Shown: positions 12,586 through 13,955 of the stretch, in pieces
How the letters are laid out: every line of letters begins with the position of its first letter
Position numbering within the stretch: the first letter of the stretch is position 1
DNA from: PALSA-911 sp037442565
Lineage (GTDB): Bacteria; Pseudomonadota; Alphaproteobacteria; Acetobacterales; Acetobacteraceae
DNA: 13,955 nucleotides
Direction: 5' to 3'
Assembly (NCBI GenBank): GCA_037442565.1
Contig: JBBIQA010000123.1
Location: 1-13,955 of the forward strand
The notes under the pieces: generated by a model
What the model saw: only the letters and a program-made list of their open reading frames with translations
Told to the model about the DNA's origin: nothing
The model's database searches: none
Translations under genes and position numbers: made by a program

Positions 12586-12856
12586 GCGAAAAAGCCGCAC
12601 TGGCGAACTCACTCCAATAACGCAACCGGAATCCACGCCAATCCGGAACGGCCCGCACCGACAGGGACCAAGCCGGCCAGACCCGAGCCCGACGCCATCG
12701 CCCGAGACCAACACGCAAGCGTCGCCGACGCTCTTTTTCAGAATAATGACCAGCAGTGGGTCGTCGCAAAGTAAAAATAGTGATGAAATAAGAACGACTC
12801 CTTGTTTGCGCTGCTGGGGGTAAGCGGCGGCGGTGCTCCGTATAAGGATGTGGATA
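12586..12856. other. Non-coding or degenerate stretch
   Basis: No gene is supported here. A short rightward frame (12538-12774) begins inside the opposite gene, has no ribosome-binding site and no recognisable domain, and is not accepted. AAGGA at 12844-12848 serves the dead oxidoreductase reading frame that starts at 12857. Confidence 0.5.
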
Positions 12857-12978
12857 ATGTCCTATGACGTGATCGTGGTCGGCGCGCGTTGAGCGGGCAC
12901 GACTAGCGCGATGCTACTCGCACGGGACGGTTATCATGTGCTGCTAGTGGATGCTGCCCGTGTTTCGAGCGACATGCT
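12857..12978 (+). pseudogene. FAD-dependent oxidoreductase remnant (N-terminal Rossmann fragment, nonsense and truncation)
   Basis: With a good ribosome-binding site (AAGGA, eight bases upstream), ATG 12857 begins MSYDVIVVGAR, then an in-frame TGA at 12890-12892. The same frame continues AGTTSAMLLARDGYHVLLVD and AARVSSDML before homology stops at the transposase sequence. This is the dinucleotide-binding start of FixC/geranylgeranyl-reductase-like FAD oxidoreductases, where GARCAG is a common form of the motif, so the TGA most simply replaces a TGC cysteine codon. About 40 codons remain of a protein normally about 350-450 residues long. The rest is gone, replaced at about 12976-12979 by IS5-family sequence. 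Confidence 0.8.
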
Positions 12979-13641
12979 GAGATGGAGCAGGTCCTGCCCG
13001 GGCAGATGCTATGCGACCGAATCGCGCCGTTCTACCCGAATCTAGGCAAGAGCCGCCCGCCGATCGGGCTCGAACGGATGCTGCGCGTCCATACTCTGCA
13101 GCAGTGGTTCGACTTGTCCGATCCCGGCGTCGAGGAGATGCTCTATGATTCTGCCGCTATGCGCCGTTTTGCTGGCATCGACCTCGGGCGTGAGCCGGTA
13201 CCGGACGAAACCACCATCTGCAAGTTTCGCCATCTGCCGGAGCAGAACGACCTGGGACGGCAGGTGTTTGAGCAGGTGCATGTCCACCTCGACGACCGCG
13301 GCGTGCGGATCGCCATCGGCACGAGCGTCGATGCGACGATCCTCCACGCACCGTCCTCGACGAAGAACCGCGCAGTGATCCGCGAACACGCTCCGAGGGC
13401 TTGGGACTTCACCAACCGCCGGTGCAGGCACCGTGGCGTGGTCGATGAGGCCGGGAAGGCGCGGAACCGAACGAAGTCAAAGGTTCGTGCCAGGATTGAG
13501 CACTGCTTCGGGGCGATCAAGCGAGTGTTTGGCTACCCCAAGGAGCGCTATCGAGGCCTGGGAAAGAACGCGCACCGGCTGTTCGTCACCCGCGTTCTGG
13601 CCAATCTGTTTATCGTCCGAAAGCGGCTACTGCGCGCCTGA
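12979..13641 (+). pseudogene. IS5-family transposase, 5'-truncated and internally deleted
   Basis: The open frame from ATG 12982 encodes 219 residues and closely resembles IS5-group transposases: GLERMLRVHTLQQWFDLSDP, FAGIDLGREPVPDETTICKF, then VDATILHAPSSTKN with the first catalytic Asp (117). At Asn129/Arg130 (about 13368/13369) it jumps to REHAPRAWDFTNRRCRHRGV and ends with RARIEHCFGAIKRVFG (catalytic Glu173) and KNAHRLFVTRVLANLF. By memory of the family, about 65-75 residues are missing at the join, including the KARDPEM/GNQWYFGMKAH segment and the second catalytic Asp (GDSAY-like). The usual first 25 or so residues before EMEQV are also absent. The frame stays open but the enzyme should be inactive. 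Confidence 0.9.
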
Positions 13642-13788
13642 TCGGCGCGCGCTACCGAGAAAGCTTGCCCGCCGCGTCCACGTCGGCGCCTGCGATCACG
13701 AAAATGAGCGTGCCAACCGGCATCCTGTCGTGGCGGCGCGGCGGAGCGTCAACCCAGCCGTCAGAAGGCAGACTTGTTCAGAAGTTCC
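12979..13788 (+). mobile_element. Remnant of an IS5-family insertion sequence
   Basis: The element consists of the broken transposase plus 147 bases downstream. The left end is missing because transposase homology starts directly at the oxidoreductase junction. The right end is placed provisionally at 13788, where GACTTGTTCAGAAGTTCC (13771-13788) meets TTAA. TTAA fits the YTAR target of the IS5 group, and the terminal sequence looks like an IS5-type inverted repeat, but with no left copy to pair it this boundary is uncertain. Confidence 0.65.
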
Positions 13789-13955
13789 TTAAAACATGAC
13801 ATATCGGCTAATTTATAATTGCGTCCGACCAATATTTCTGATGTAGTTCATATTGCAACCCGGACCCTGCGAGAGATGGAAAGTGAGGCAGAGGAAATGC
13901 GCTAGGTCGCGTGGACAAAGTTCATCCACTGCCTGATTGTGACGAGCTTCGCGAA
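13789..13955. other. AT-richer flank beyond the IS remnant, no recognised gene
   Basis: Base composition falls towards AT compared with the housekeeping block. One rightward frame from TTG 13819 reads through VVHIATRTLREMESEAEEMR, meets TAG at 13903-13905 and continues AWTKFIHCLIVTSFA to the window end. It looks like decayed coding sequence, but I recognise no family. Confidence 0.3.

Noticed and set aside
12538..12774. A 78-codon plus-strand gene
   Set aside because: It starts inside the opposite gene's 5' end, lacks a ribosome-binding site, and has no recognisable domain.

Overview
The window looks like a piece of a high-GC alphaproteobacterial chromosome, most likely Rhodospirillales and probably Acetobacteraceae. 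This rests on the GC-rich, C/G-ending codon use, the protein sequences of RpoD, DnaG, GreA and CarAB, and the arrangement of a GatB/YqeY-like gene, dnaG and rpoD diverging from carAB and greA. No database search was possible, so the family-level placement is an inference.

Bases 1-3902 form a leftward macromolecular-synthesis operon: a yqeY-like gene, dnaG (primase), and rpoD (housekeeping sigma factor, cut by the left edge so that regions 3 and 4 are missing). An exact 18-bp tandem duplication lies in the dnaG-rpoD gap. Bases 3903-4031 are a divergent control region. It holds a convincing sigma-70-type promoter for carA whose predicted start point falls on the carA ATG (a leaderless mRNA). 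It also holds nested TTCCCAA/TTGGGAA inverted repeats, one pair lying exactly in the -35/-10 spacer.

Bases 4032-10762 run rightward: carA, a 99-residue winged-helix-like ORF, carB, greA and ilvA (threonine ammonia-lyase with an ACT domain). The first three are joined by abutting or overlapping stop and start codons. CarA is unusual: about 85 extra N-terminal residues include a Cro/YdaS-like helix-turn-helix in the same uninterrupted frame as the enzyme. The carbamoyl-phosphate synthase operon therefore appears to carry its own DNA-binding module, a possible second one between the subunit genes, and candidate operator repeats over its promoter. This is the best candidate in the window for an undescribed system, a self-regulating CPSase operon.

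A TauD/TfdA-type dioxygenase gene (10891-11766) follows, preceded by a short palindromic repeat and its own likely promoter. From about 11767 the sequence turns accessory. There is a leftward uncharacterised gene (11729-12550) whose 3' part is built from GC-rich interspersed palindromic repeats and which overlaps the dioxygenase gene. Its promoter may also be leaderless and has a palindrome in the spacer. Beyond it lie a dead, truncated FAD-dependent oxidoreductase start with an in-frame TGA, an IS5-family transposase remnant with a truncated 5' end and an internal in-frame deletion of the catalytic core, and a more AT-rich tail with no recognisable gene. The right side is a decayed insertion hotspot next to a conserved housekeeping block.
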